Source: an uncultured Bacteroidota bacterium (GTDB lineage: Bacteria; Bacteroidota; Bacteroidia; Chitinophagales; Saprospiraceae). From it: DNA of 25,983 nt. Of the stretch, positions 16,025 to 25,315 are shown in pieces. Every line of letters begins with the position of its first letter. Positions within the stretch are counted from its first letter, which is position 1. The notes under the pieces are model-generated. The model did not search any database. It was given only the letters and a program-made list of their open reading frames with translations, and was not told the DNA's origin. The stretch lies in NCBI GenBank assembly GCA_937952445.1, contig CALGAA010000285.1:1-25983 (forward strand). The letters run 5' to 3'. Both the position numbers and the translations under genes were made by a program.

Positions 16025-18499
16025 TCATTTACCGGTGGCAACCACCAATTTTTTTCGATAAAATTCTTTGCCACTGACCACCTCCACAATATACAATCCG
16101 TCCGGACAGGTAAGGGGGACGGTGACAGATCGGGATTGTACACTCGGCTTCATTTGCCGGACTATTTGCCCCTCGAGCGACAATATCTTGATCGTCGCAT
16201 CGGGTTGGAGATATGAGGCAAAATCTATTCGCACCTCTCCATCGGATGGATTCGGGTATAATTTCCAGAAGTCATCGGTAAATATTCCGTTCTGAAACGG
16301 CACCACAGGTGAATACGTTTTATGAGCCTGATCGTCTTCGATAACCAGTCGATAGAACGTTTGCGGTCGATGAATATGAGGGGAACGGTATGAACCAGAC
16401 CATTCGACTTCCTCGTTCAAAACCTCGTACCCCGCAAGGGGAATGCCCTGATACTCGATTCCATCAAAACTGTACTCCAATTGGACCTGGCGGACGAACT
16501 CGCCCGAATTGTTCAACGTCCAGGATAGCAGATGGGCATTTTCCTCCTGTTTTCCTAAAAATGACACTATATGCAAAGGCAATACTGAAAAAGCAACGGT
16601 AAAGTCGCCTTCGCTTTCATGATAAATCGCCATGCGGCCCGTGCCGTCGGAAAGTTGGATTTTGATCCTGGCCTGACTGCTTTCGTACGGCGGACGTACT
16701 TCGTACTGCCCGGTGTTGGGCACGTTTTTCCCCAGAATGTAGGGATAAGTCAGCCCTCCGTTGATGCTGTAATAGATGTCAACGGTTGGGAATCCATGAA
16801 TTTCTGTTTCACCAGTTTCCCATCGAATGGTCATTTTGTCCCTGGCGCGCACCGATTGCTCCGATAGATCGATGACTTCATTTTCTTGAGGTTCGAGAAT
16901 CTGAAAGGGCGGGGAATTGCGTACTGAAACGACCATTTCGTCGCATTGGATGACCCCGGGCCTCCTGGTCATCAGTCGCAACGTAATATCTCTTTCGACG
17001 GTGGCAAACACCTCTCCCCGGTACGGCCCGTATTCCTGAGCAGCAGACGAAGGAAACGACCGATGAAACCCGTCCGGGGCCGGATCGTAACTTCGATACA
17101 TGGGAGCCGATTTGTGTTTTCCCCCATCCAGAGGATCCGTGTGATCCGAACTATAATCCGAATCGTATTGCTCCCAATTAAAATTGTACGATCCATTCGC
17201 ATAGGCGGTCAAATCGAAGGCGGTATGGAGTGGAACTGAAAAATCCGCCGGCAGTTCAACCGGAACTCTGGACGTGGATCCGCTTTTGGTTCCGCACCCT
17301 ACCTTACTGTTGAGATGGGTCAGAATTTCCTGGACACTATGCGTATTAAAATATAATTTGAGGGAAGGTGCACCGTCCAGGTTGTGCTCATCGCATTGGC
17401 CCTGGTAGGACATAAAACTGGTTCCTGCGCCGGGCTCAAATCCATGTCCCGAGATCCTGTTGGGAGATCGGCAATTTCCACGGGATCCATAAAAAGAATG
17501 GTTCGCCCCAAGTTGATGACCGATTTCGTGCCCGAGGACACGAAGATTGAAATTGACATTCTCCGGTTGGCTCGTACCGGTCCATCCCCCTCCCTTGTAA
17601 TCATCCTTGCAGATCGCCTCAAGATAGGCTATGCCTGAGGCATTGAGCCCCCTTCCACTCCGCTTGTGCAGGATATGCCCGAGGTGATACTTTGATCCCG
17701 ATACCCGGCTCTTAAAAAACTGACGTGCCTGGTCTGCCCGGTTTGTCACCGTACTCGCGGGATTAAACGGATCAGTGGTCGGATCGGTGTAAATGGTGTG
17801 ATCTTCTGTGATAAGGTTGAAATCGATGCCCATTTCGCCGGCGTAAAATGCGTTTAAGGCATTCACATGATTGATAATAGCGTTTCGCGCCGCGGCTTTA
17901 TCTCCTCCGTAGTATTGTCCCCACTCCCCGGTGCACGCGATGTATAGGTCAAATGTCCAGGTGCGGTAATTCTGGACCTGGCAGGGAATGGAATGGCCCC
18001 CGGCCCGTACTTCGATGCCCGGGATGGTCAGTGGTGCGCAATCCATCGGTCCCAAATCGTGGATGGTGGAGATTACCTTATACGTATCCTTTTTGTCGGC
18101 ATGCGGCGCGATGGAATGCACCTGCCCGTCTTTGTAATACGACAAATGAAGGCGATTTTCATACAGATATCCATAGACCGGATTGCCGTGGGTGTCCCGA
18201 CCTTTGAAGGGTTGGTATGCCCGGTTTCCGGATAATGTATCTGAGGTTATGTCCAAAAAGGCATGTGACGTGATGCGATACGAGACGGGGTTCCCGGGGT
18301 ATGGAATTTTTAATACCGTTTCTGTCCGGCGGGTTGCTAAATCCCGGCTAATTTGAGAGATTTCCTGTACGTTCCACGAAAAGGTCAGGCCATCCCCCGG
18401 AGGTGGGGTAGTTGCATAGCTACTGAAAATTACTCCAAATAAGGTTATCAGGATAATGGTAGTATGCAATGAAATGTTATGGAAACCATTTTTTGCCAT
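16025..18499 (-). CDS. Secreted M12B-like zinc metalloprotease with T9SS sorting domain
   Basis: From ATG 18499 the protein is 824 residues; an ATG at 18526 would add nine hydrophobic residues, but the shorter form gives a better signal peptide (MAKNG..., hydrophobic core TTIILITLFGVIF, cleavage near SYA). A propeptide-like region follows. The catalytic domain has HEIGHQLGANH (counted from 18526, residues 333-343), the HExxHxxGxxH motif of metzincins, with Met372 in TSFMSY as the Met-turn, matching the reprolysin (M12B) family. Beta-sandwich and fibronectin-like segments follow. The last 80 residues (KLYPNPSDGEVRIDF ... GLYIVEVVSGKEFYRKKLVV) are a type A T9SS C-terminal domain, so the enzyme should be exported through the outer membrane and anchored or released. 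It is downstream of the lipoprotein gene by about 140 bases. Confidence 0.9.
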   Translation of the reverse strand: MAKNGFHNISLHTTIILITLFGVIFSSYATTPPPGDGLTFSWNVQEISQISRDLATRRTETVLKIPYPGNPVSYRITSHAFLDITSDTLSGNRAYQPFKGRDTHGNPVYGYLYENRLHLSYYKDGQVHSIAPHADKKDTYKVISTIHDLGPMDCAPLTIPGIEVRAGGHSIPCQVQNYRTWTFDLYIACTGEWGQYYGGDKAAARNAIINHVNALNAFYAGEMGIDFNLITEDHTIYTDPTTDPFNPASTVTNRADQARQFFKSRVSGSKYHLGHILHKRSGRGLNASGIAYLEAICKDDYKGGGWTGTSQPENVNFNLRVLGHEIGHQLGANHSFYGSRGNCRSPNRISGHGFEPGAGTSFMSYQGQCDEHNLDGAPSLKLYFNTHSVQEILTHLNSKVGCGTKSGSTSRVPVELPADFSVPLHTAFDLTAYANGSYNFNWEQYDSDYSSDHTDPLDGGKHKSAPMYRSYDPAPDGFHRSFPSSAAQEYGPYRGEVFATVERDITLRLMTRRPGVIQCDEMVVSVRNSPPFQILEPQENEVIDLSEQSVRARDKMTIRWETGETEIHGFPTVDIYYSINGGLTYPYILGKNVPNTGQYEVRPPYESSQARIKIQLSDGTGRMAIYHESEGDFTVAFSVLPLHIVSFLGKQEENAHLLSWTLNNSGEFVRQVQLEYSFDGIEYQGIPLAGYEVLNEEVEWSGSYRSPHIHRPQTFYRLVIEDDQAHKTYSPVVPFQNGIFTDDFWKLYPNPSDGEVRIDFASYLQPDATIKILSLEGQIVRQMKPSVQSRSVTVPLTCPDGLYIVEVVSGKEFYRKKLVVATGK

Positions 18500-18641
18500 A
18501 GAAATCACGACATGCAATATAAACATTAACTAATTTTAAGGAATGATATTGAGTTGGTTTTATTCTTTAACATCCCCCAAATGGTTCTATCCTGCTCTAA
18601 AGCGGCCAAAATTCCTCCTTCAGAAGGGCTTTGCCTACTGC

Positions 18642-19487
18642 TTAATCAGGTAGGAGGTATCTGTTTTCCGAAATTTCCATTTGTTGCATGTCGGTATTCC
18701 AATGGTAAATTTTGGCATTTTGGAAAATGAGCTGGTCGGTATCTTGAAGCGTTTCCATAGCCGGTAAGTTCAGGGGTTGAAGGGTCGGATTGGGTAGATC
18801 CGGATCGATGACGTGCCATGCACCCGACACAAAGGCAAAAATCCGCGACATGGTGTGGTCTATTTGAATATCCCGACTCACAGGCGGCAATGATATTCGC
18901 TGTCGCAATCGTCCGGCGTAATCAAATATAAATACGCCACGGCTATGATCGATCAGGTAAATTTCGTTTTGGTGAAATATCAATTGATCCACCCGGACGT
19001 TTGGAATCTCCCAGTTTAAGTTGCGGGATTCTGTTCGAAATTCCAATTGCGCTGAGTACTCCTGAAGTTTGTGTTCGGTCTGATTGTACAGCCATATGTT
19101 TTGACCATTGGCCAAAACGGGGTGCCGGACCAGAAAAGAGAAATAATCGTTGAAGTTATATTCGGTAATCAGATTGAGGTATTTATCCAGGATGTAGAAT
19201 TTCTGAAAATCGGTGTTGAAGGCATACAACCGAAGATCCGTGGATAAGCCCATATCGTCAACGGTCAGGTCAAAATCATATCGTGCGGAAGGGTGGTTTC
19301 TAAAATCGTACTTGATCAGGCTGCGGCTGCCGCGCAAGACAAATCCGTTGTCGGATTGATCCACAACGATCAGCCGACCTTTTTCAATAGGGGAGAGGGT
19401 GGTCTCTTTACTTCCTGTACAACCCCACAGGATACTGATGAGGATGAAGAGGCTAAAAAGGCGGGAAGATACGTTCACCGGATTCAT
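18642..19487 (-). CDS. Lipoprotein of unknown function, beta-propeller-like
   Basis: The 281-residue protein starts with a lipoprotein signal ending in ILWGC (Cys23), so it is likely attached to a membrane on the periplasmic side. The mature part is rich in short beta strands with aromatic and Asp turns (LRLYAFNTDFQKFYILDKYLN, NGQNIWLYNQTEHKLQEYS, NEIYLIDHSRGVFIFDYAG), suggesting a small propeller of degenerate repeats; no catalytic motif is visible. Its ATG lies 35 bp inside the end of lpxH in another frame, so the two genes share translation context and are probably co-transcribed. I do not recognise a named family. Confidence 0.7.
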   Translation of the reverse strand: MNPVNVSSRLFSLFILISILWGCTGSKETTLSPIEKGRLIVVDQSDNGFVLRGSRSLIKYDFRNHPSARYDFDLTVDDMGLSTDLRLYAFNTDFQKFYILDKYLNLITEYNFNDYFSFLVRHPVLANGQNIWLYNQTEHKLQEYSAQLEFRTESRNLNWEIPNVRVDQLIFHQNEIYLIDHSRGVFIFDYAGRLRQRISLPPVSRDIQIDHTMSRIFAFVSGAWHVIDPDLPNPTLQPLNLPAMETLQDTDQLIFQNAKIYHWNTDMQQMEISENRYLLPD

Positions 19488-20217
19488 GGTAATAAAGATA
19501 ACAATTTTCCCCTCTTAGGCAAGCATATGTGCCTTTCTCAAACCAATCGCCGGTGTTGATATAAACCGATTTTTGATTGGACAGGGGGTAATAGATGGGC
19601 AGATGCCGATGACCGAAGACGAAATAATCGATGTCCGGAAAGTGCTGTATTTTTAGTTCGCAGTATTGGATCAACCATTCTTTGTCCTTACCCAGAAAAG
19701 GAATGACTTCCGTTTCTTTTTCCCGGCTGTAGCGACTGAAGGAGGTTGCGATGTCGTAAGCCAGATCAGGGTGGAGTTGGCGGTATAGAAATTGAAGCAC
19801 GGGATTGTGGAATATCTTCTTCAACCTTTTATATCCATTGTCCCCCGGGCCTTTCCCGTCCCCGTGTCCGATCCAAAATTTGCGGGTGTTGAACTCGTAA
19901 TGCTGGATTTCCTTGTGAACAAGAATGCCCATTTCCTGCGGGAAGTAGTCGAACATCCATACGTCGTGGTTTCCTGTGAATACCTGAATATCAATCCCCG
20001 AATCGCTGAGCTCGGCGAGTTTACCAAAAAAACGTACAAATCCTTTCGGTACAAAATGACGGTATTCGAACCAGTAGTCGAATAAATCGCCCAGGAGAAA
20101 AATATGGGTGGCATCACGCCCGGCCTGATCCAGCCAGGCTACTATTTTTTTCTCGCGCTCCAAGCTGTTTCGGATGCCGAGGTGAAAGTCCGAAGCAAAA
20201 TAAACGATAGAATTCAT
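19453..20217 (-). CDS. lpxH: UDP-2,3-diacylglucosamine diphosphatase (LpxH-type)
   Basis: LpxH removes UMP from UDP-2,3-diacylglucosamine to give lipid X in lipid A synthesis, at the inner membrane. The 254-residue protein is a calcineurin-like metallophosphatase with all five metal-binding blocks: DFHLG (residues 10-14), GDLFD, GNHD, GHGDGKGPGD and GHRHLP. The length and the GHGDG block fit the Bacteroidota LpxH-like group. Start ATG 20217 follows a TAGTTTTG box four bases upstream (20222-20229), which has no matching TTTG, so a leaderless start is possible but unproven. The end overlaps the lipoprotein gene. Confidence 0.9.
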   Translation of the reverse strand: MNSIVYFASDFHLGIRNSLEREKKIVAWLDQAGRDATHIFLLGDLFDYWFEYRHFVPKGFVRFFGKLAELSDSGIDIQVFTGNHDVWMFDYFPQEMGILVHKEIQHYEFNTRKFWIGHGDGKGPGDNGYKRLKKIFHNPVLQFLYRQLHPDLAYDIATSFSRYSREKETEVIPFLGKDKEWLIQYCELKIQHFPDIDYFVFGHRHLPIYYPLSNQKSVYINTGDWFEKGTYACLRGENCYLYYHESGERIFPPF

Positions 20218-20323
20218 TGGACAAAACTACAAAACCCCGTGAATATCCCCTCTGCGCGGAGAGGATTGTAAAAATTCCCTAAGCGTCGCATCGTACTCAT
20301 TTTTCAAATTACTACTTTAATTT

Positions 20324-20356
20324 TTTGTACGTCCTATTAGATTATTCCTACATTTG
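20324..20356 (+). promoter_or_regulatory. Bacteroidota-type promoter of serC
   Basis: TTTG at 20324-20327, a 21-base spacer, and TACATTTG at 20349-20356 match the consensus. Transcription should begin about 20362-20364, giving a leader of roughly 23 bases before the ATG at 20387 and ruling out the TTG at 20354 as a start. Confidence 0.8.
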
Positions 20357-20386
20357 CGTGGAATTTCTGAACTGAAAATAGGACCT

Positions 20387-21445
20387 ATGAAAACCCATAA
20401 CTTTTATGCCGGACCAGCGATTCTTGCTGAAGAAGTCAAAGCTGAGGCTGCAAAAGCTGCACGTGAATACGGTGATACCGGATTGTCCCTCCTGGAAATG
20501 TCACACCGATCTGCAGAGGTGTCAGCCATCATGGATGAGGCGGTAGCCCTGACGAAAGAATTGTTGGACATTCCGGAAGGATATCACGTTTTGTTTTTGC
20601 AGGGTGGAGCCAGTTTGCAATTTTACATGGCCCCGTTGAACCTACTGGATTCCGGGAAAACAGCGGCTTACATCGATACGGGTTCATGGTCCCAAAAAGC
20701 GATCAAAGAAGCGAAGCGATGTGGCGACGTGGATGTCGTAGCCAGTTCATCGGACCGCAATTACAATTATATTCCCAAAGGTGTAAGAGTGCCCGGAAAT
20801 GCTTCCTATGTGCACATTACCACGAATAATACCATCTTTGGTACCCAGTACAATTCAATTCCGGATTACGAGGTGCCGATCGTGGCAGATATGTCCTCGG
20901 ATATTTTTTCACGGCCTATCGATGTGTCCAAATTTGACTTGATCTACGCCGGAGCGCAAAAGAACCTGGGCCCGGCTGGGGTTACTTTGGTTATCGTCCG
21001 CGAAGGGGCATTGGGAAAGGTTAGTCGGGAGTTGCCCTCCATGCTGGATTATCGGGTACAAATAGATAAAAAATCGCTTTTCAATACCGGTCCGGTGTTT
21101 TCGATTTATGTGTCGTTGCTTACCCTGCGCTGGCTTAAGAAGAACGGAGGGCTGATCGACATGGCAGCCCGCAACGAGGAAAAAGCCCGTTTGCTTTACG
21201 ATGCGATCGATAATCATCCATTGTTTTACGGAACTGCGGAGGTGGAAGATCGTTCCAAGATGAACGTATGCTTCTTGCTTCACGAGCCTTCCCGTTCCGA
21301 TGAATTTCTCGCCGCCTGCAAAGCTGCAGGCATCGTAGGGGTCAAAGGTCATCGTTCGGTAGGTGGTTTCCGGGCAAGTATCTACAACGCGATGGATATT
21401 TCTTCCGTCCAGCGACTGGTGGATGTCATGGAAGGGTTTAAATAG
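20387..21445 (+). CDS. serC: 3-phosphoserine aminotransferase
   Basis: SerC converts 3-phosphohydroxypyruvate and glutamate to phosphoserine and 2-oxoglutarate in serine synthesis, and also serves pyridoxal phosphate synthesis in some bacteria. The 352-residue protein begins KTHNFYAGPAIL, the family's entry motif, followed by LLEMSHRS. FLQGGASLQFYM contacts the cofactor phosphate. The Schiff-base lysine is Lys192 in AGAQKNLGPAG, and the C-terminal GVKGHRSVGGFRASIYNA binds substrate. A frame extending 11 codons upstream begins inside the promoter box, so I start at ATG 20387. serA, its frequent neighbour in Bacteroidota, does not follow here. Confidence 0.96.
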   Translation: MKTHNFYAGPAILAEEVKAEAAKAAREYGDTGLSLLEMSHRSAEVSAIMDEAVALTKELLDIPEGYHVLFLQGGASLQFYMAPLNLLDSGKTAAYIDTGSWSQKAIKEAKRCGDVDVVASSSDRNYNYIPKGVRVPGNASYVHITTNNTIFGTQYNSIPDYEVPIVADMSSDIFSRPIDVSKFDLIYAGAQKNLGPAGVTLVIVREGALGKVSRELPSMLDYRVQIDKKSLFNTGPVFSIYVSLLTLRWLKKNGGLIDMAARNEEKARLLYDAIDNHPLFYGTAEVEDRSKMNVCFLLHEPSRSDEFLAACKAAGIVGVKGHRSVGGFRASIYNAMDISSVQRLVDVMEGFK

Positions 21446-21585
21446 CTGATTCAGATTGGTGAATTAGTGTTTGAAGGAAAAGAAGGTAATCAGCCAGACG
21501 CTTGAGTCGATGACTGCCTATCCTGAATGATTTTGCAAATGGAAGATATTTGATGTTCACTACGTCGGAATTTATTTGAAAGTTC

Positions 21586-21601
21586 GGATCCATGTGGATC
21601 C
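21586..21601. repeat. Small hairpin GGATCC-ATGT-GGATCC
   Basis: Two copies of the self-complementary GGATCC are separated by a four-base loop, within a larger GTTCG/CGAAC inverted repeat (21582-21586 with 21614-21618). No T run follows, so it is not a convincing serC terminator. Confidence 0.5.
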
Positions 21602-21641
21602 ATACGGGAGTTTCGAACGAGAAAGCGCTTCGTCTACTAAT

Positions 21642-21718
21642 CCGCCGGGCATTAAGTTCGAGACAGGTTTGACGAGGGTGTTTTTTGTCTTATCGAAGAT
21701 GCTAAACCGCGTATAGCT
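21642..21718 (-). mobile_element. MITE-like intergenic repeat, copy D (truncated, reverse orientation)
   Basis: The segment aligns with the reverse complement of copy B bases 14071-14146: 63 identities over 77 columns with one gap by my hand alignment. The stretch ATCGAAGA.GCTAAACCGCG and the following TATAGCT are nearly identical. The other half of the element is missing, and sequence after 21720 is unrelated. Confidence 0.65.
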
Positions 21719-22139
21719 TTAATGTATCAAGGTTTGTGTTAACCATGGACCTTCACCTCATTAGTTTGCTACTGGAATCAATAACCAATGTTCGGTAGTG
21801 CCCGGACCTCACGTTTTACTATACCTCCGTTCTTTACTTTCCAAACTGACAGGTGGGTGTTTACAGTATTTACTGTTTCTTCCCTTTCAACTCTATTGCT
21901 CACCTTATATATGAAAGGATCCTTTTCGATGGATTTTTTTCAGGCCGAAGGAAGTATCGATGACATGGCCAGCCCTATAGTGAGGTATGAAGGAACTTGC
22001 TTTTCGGCCACAGCGAGGTAGGATTTTTTGTAAAATCGAAGTCGCAGAAGGTCTCGTGAGCGGACACCATTGAACGTAACATATCCTATTTTATAATTTA
22101 TTATCTTAGCATTTTCTTAATAAACCAATTCTGACGGAT

Positions 22140-25100
22140 ATGAACAGAATGTTCCTGACCTCAGCCTTATTATGGCTGGCCTTACCCTTATTTGGGCAAA
22201 TCGAATTGTTGCCCCGCACACCAGCTTTGAACCACGACGGAAGTCAATTGGCGTTTTCCTGGCAGGGAGATATTTGGCTCCATAATTTTTCAACCGACAT
22301 TTCGCGGCGACTGACCGTAAATGAAAGTTATGAACACAATCCGGCCTGGGCTCCGGATGGAAGCCAGATTCTGTTCACCACCAACCGATTTGGGACTTCC
22401 GATATCATGAGCATTGGAACGCAATCCGGAACTCCGCTCCGATTGACTTATTATTCCTCGGGGAATACAGACCCTTCTATGGACGAAGCCGGGAATATTT
22501 ATTTTACGAGTTCCCGGGCATATAAACAGCTTGAAAGGGAATATGAAATTATGATATTACCGACAGGGGAAAGCACCCCCTATCGGTTGATGGATGCCCT
22601 GGGTTCCGAACCGGTCCTGTCGCCGGATGGACGTTGGATGGCATTTGTCCGGGGAAATTGCCGGCTGACTCGTGAACAATACCGTGGTCCGGCCAACCGG
22701 GATATCTGGCTGTATGAATTGGGAACGGACCGCTATATTCAAGTGACCACTGATGAAGGCCAGGATGCAAACCCGCAATGGTCTGCGGATGGTACGTTGT
22801 ATTTTATGTCGGCCCGAACGGGCATTTACAACGTTCATCGGGTAGAAATTAACGGAGAAGGTAACCCTGGTGAAATCCAGGCCGTTACCAATTTTGAGGA
22901 AGATGGAATCCGGGATTATTCGGTATCCGGGGATGGACGTGTCATCGTAGTGGAACGACGTGATGTATTTCAAATGGTCGATCCCAACACCGGTTCTGTT
23001 GAAACGCTTGAGTTTGAAATTTCAAGCGATACCTATATTTATCAAAACCAGTTTTTGTCTCTGAGCAATAATGTCAATGGTTACCGTTTGTCTCCGGATG
23101 AGAAATACATTGCAATAGAATCGCGGGGTGATCTTTTTGTGATCCGGAACGATAAGGACAATCCCAGAACCAACCACGTTGTGAACCACGCCTGGAAGGA
23201 TGTCAACCCCGTTTGGAATTCCGAACATTCGTTGGTTTTTATTTCAGATCGAAATGGACAGGAGGACGTGTATGAAGTTTTGACGGACACATCCGCTTCG
23301 TCGTTGTATTCAGGCTTCAAATTGGAAGAACGAAACCGAATACATACCCCGGACCAGCGGGAACAGGAATTGATTCCGAGTCCCGATCAGCGGCAGATCG
23401 CTGTGAAAAAGGATTATGGACATTTGGTGGTTTACGACGTGGATAGCCTGGGGGCATGGAGCAATCCCCGAACTATCCTGGAGGGCTGGGCTGCGCCGAT
23501 CGACATATCCTGGTCGCCAGACGGAAGGTGGTTGGCGTACAGTCAACCTGATCTGGATTTTAACCGGGAAGTGTTCATCGCCTCCGCAGACGGGAGTCAA
23601 AAACCCGTGAACATCAGTATGCATCCCCGGTCTGATCGCGGCCCGGTGTGGAGCCGTGATGGATCTAAACTGGCGTTTATTTCAAATCGAAACAACGGGG
23701 ATGATGACGTGTGGTTCGTGTGGTTGAGAAAGGATGATTGGGAAAAATCCAAAGAGGACTGGAAAGAAGCACCGTTTATGGAAACGGAAAAATCGAAAGA
23801 CGATAAAAAGGACAAAGATTCAATTTTAAAAATTGAAATCGATTTTGATATGATTCACCGACGGATTGAGCAAGTGACTTCAATGCCCGGTGATGAACGA
23901 AATGCATTGTTCTCCGAAGACGGGGAAACGGTATATTTCAACGGACAGGAGGGAGGACAGAATAAATTTTTTTCGGTCAAATGGGATGGTAGCGAGTTGA
24001 AATCCATTGCGGATCACCCCCTGGGGCAGCCTACGCTTTCGAAAGACGGGAAGAAGATTTATTATGTCTCCAGAGGCCAAATGAGGCAATTCCTTATTGA
24101 TTCAAAGAAATCGGAAACCATCCCATTCCAGGGAAGGAAAAAGATGGATTACGAGGCCGAACGCAACCAGATATTTGAAGAGCTGTGGAGGGAATTGAAT
24201 GACCGCTTTTATGACCCTCAATTCCATGGTCGGGATTGGAAAGGTCTGAAGGAGAAGTACAAACCCTGGGCGTTGAAAGCCTCCACCGCGCAGGATTTTC
24301 GAGACATGGTCAATGCTATGCTCGGTCAGCTCAATGCCAGTCATATGGGACTGTATGGATCCAATCCGGAAGATATCGAACGAATTTCCACCGGACGGCT
24401 GGGTATCGAAATCAAACCCATTGCAGAGGGCGTGGAGGTGCTGCACGTGGTCCCCCACAGTCCTGCCGACCGGGCGGAAAGTCGTTTGATGGCGGGCGAT
24501 GTCATACGGGCAGTCAATGGTCAGGAGGTCAATCAGGACATCAATTTTTGGTCGCTACTGATGGAAAAAGAAAATAACCGCGTGTGGCTTAGCGTGGACC
24601 GGGGTGGGGAATTGAAAGACATTTACATTCGAACCAGCAGTTCGATCGGTACTCAATTGTATGAAGAATGGGTCGAAGAACGACGCCGGTTGACCCAGCG
24701 ATATTCGGATGGACGTTTGGGATATATCCATATTCAGGGGATGAATTGGCCGAGTTTTGAAGCTTTTGAGCGGGAATTGACCGCGTCGGGGTATGGCAAG
24801 GAAGGATTGGTGATTGATGTCCGGTACAACGGGGGTGGATGGACCACCGATATGCTGATGACGGTATTGCTGGTTCAGCAGCATGCCTATACGGTCCCAC
24901 GGGGAGCCACTGATGATTTGAGCAACCACACCCGGTTTCAAAATCATTACCCGTTCGGTGAACGATTACCGCTATCAGCCTGGACGCTTCCGGCTGCCGC
25001 CATTTGTAATCATTCTTCGTATTCCAATGCTGAAATTTTTTCCCATGCCTTCAAAACGCTCGATCGGGGTCCGCTCATCGGGGAACCGACTTTTGGCGCT

Positions 25101-25310
25101 GTCATTTCGACCGGTGCCCATACGCTCATGGATGGTTCCTACGTTCGAATGCCGTTCCGGGGATGGTTCGTAAAGGCCACAGAGGAGAATATGGAAACAA
25201 CCCCAGCGATGCCGAATCATGTTGTTCTCAACCCGCCAGGTGTAAAAGCCCAGGGGGAAGATCCACAGTTGGAAAAGGCGGTGGAGGTACTCCTGGATAG
25301 TCTCGACTAA
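22140..25310 (+). CDS. Tricorn protease homologue (S41 family, periplasmic)
   Basis: The 1056-residue protein starts with a signal peptide (MNRMFLTSALLWLALPLFG, mature end QIELL). Residues 20-350 and 370-680 carry WD40/PD40-like beta-propeller blades (AWAPDGSQILFTTNRFG, SWSPDGRWLAY). The helical C1 domain is around 695-750. A PDZ domain follows at about 750-835 (GRLGIEIKPIAEG ... AGDVIRAVNGQEV). The C-terminal S41 domain has Ser962 in SSYSNAE as likely nucleophile and Ser734-His735 (LNASHMG) as the partner pair, as in archaeal Tricorn. The nucleophile is followed by Asn rather than the Asp of the common SDGE motif. Tricorn degrades peptides; the signal peptide here implies periplasmic or surface action. 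The gene ends 5 bp from the convergent sialate esterase. Confidence 0.92.
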   Translation: MNRMFLTSALLWLALPLFGQIELLPRTPALNHDGSQLAFSWQGDIWLHNFSTDISRRLTVNESYEHNPAWAPDGSQILFTTNRFGTSDIMSIGTQSGTPLRLTYYSSGNTDPSMDEAGNIYFTSSRAYKQLEREYEIMILPTGESTPYRLMDALGSEPVLSPDGRWMAFVRGNCRLTREQYRGPANRDIWLYELGTDRYIQVTTDEGQDANPQWSADGTLYFMSARTGIYNVHRVEINGEGNPGEIQAVTNFEEDGIRDYSVSGDGRVIVVERRDVFQMVDPNTGSVETLEFEISSDTYIYQNQFLSLSNNVNGYRLSPDEKYIAIESRGDLFVIRNDKDNPRTNHVVNHAWKDVNPVWNSEHSLVFISDRNGQEDVYEVLTDTSASSLYSGFKLEERNRIHTPDQREQELIPSPDQRQIAVKKDYGHLVVYDVDSLGAWSNPRTILEGWAAPIDISWSPDGRWLAYSQPDLDFNREVFIASADGSQKPVNISMHPRSDRGPVWSRDGSKLAFISNRNNGDDDVWFVWLRKDDWEKSKEDWKEAPFMETEKSKDDKKDKDSILKIEIDFDMIHRRIEQVTSMPGDERNALFSEDGETVYFNGQEGGQNKFFSVKWDGSELKSIADHPLGQPTLSKDGKKIYYVSRGQMRQFLIDSKKSETIPFQGRKKMDYEAERNQIFEELWRELNDRFYDPQFHGRDWKGLKEKYKPWALKASTAQDFRDMVNAMLGQLNASHMGLYGSNPEDIERISTGRLGIEIKPIAEGVEVLHVVPHSPADRAESRLMAGDVIRAVNGQEVNQDINFWSLLMEKENNRVWLSVDRGGELKDIYIRTSSSIGTQLYEEWVEERRRLTQRYSDGRLGYIHIQGMNWPSFEAFERELTASGYGKEGLVIDVRYNGGGWTTDMLMTVLLVQQHAYTVPRGATDDLSNHTRFQNHYPFGERLPLSAWTLPAAAICNHSSYSNAEIFSHAFKTLDRGPLIGEPTFGAVISTGAHTLMDGSYVRMPFRGWFVKATEENMETTPAMPNHVVLNPPGVKAQGEDPQLEKAVEVLLDSLD

Positions 25311-25315
25311 ACCCC

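Larger units (their letters stand above)
21446..22139. other. Long spacer after serC with a hairpin and repeat copy D
   Basis: This 694-bp stretch holds a hairpin at 21586-21601 and the truncated reverse-oriented repeat copy at 21642-21718. An ATG-started frame at 21788-22021 (77 codons) has no family resemblance and looks accidental. Ahead of the Tricorn gene, TATCTTAG (22102-22109) resembles a -7 box but has no correctly spaced TTTG. The rest shows nothing I can name. Confidence 0.6.

Noticed and set aside
18611..18630. CCTT/AAGG hairpin after the lipoprotein gene as a terminator
   Set aside because: The stem is only four base pairs and no proper T run follows on the minus strand.
20246..20265. 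CCTCT-AGAGG inverted repeat upstream of lpxH as a terminator
   Set aside because: No T run on either strand, and it lies upstream of both divergent genes.
20354..20386. Upstream TTG start for serC
   Set aside because: It lies within the TACATTTG promoter box; the family motif starts right after the ATG at 20387.
21788..22021. 77-codon plus-strand frame after serC
   Set aside because: No recognisable domain, no promoter in position, and compositionally unlike neighbouring proteins.
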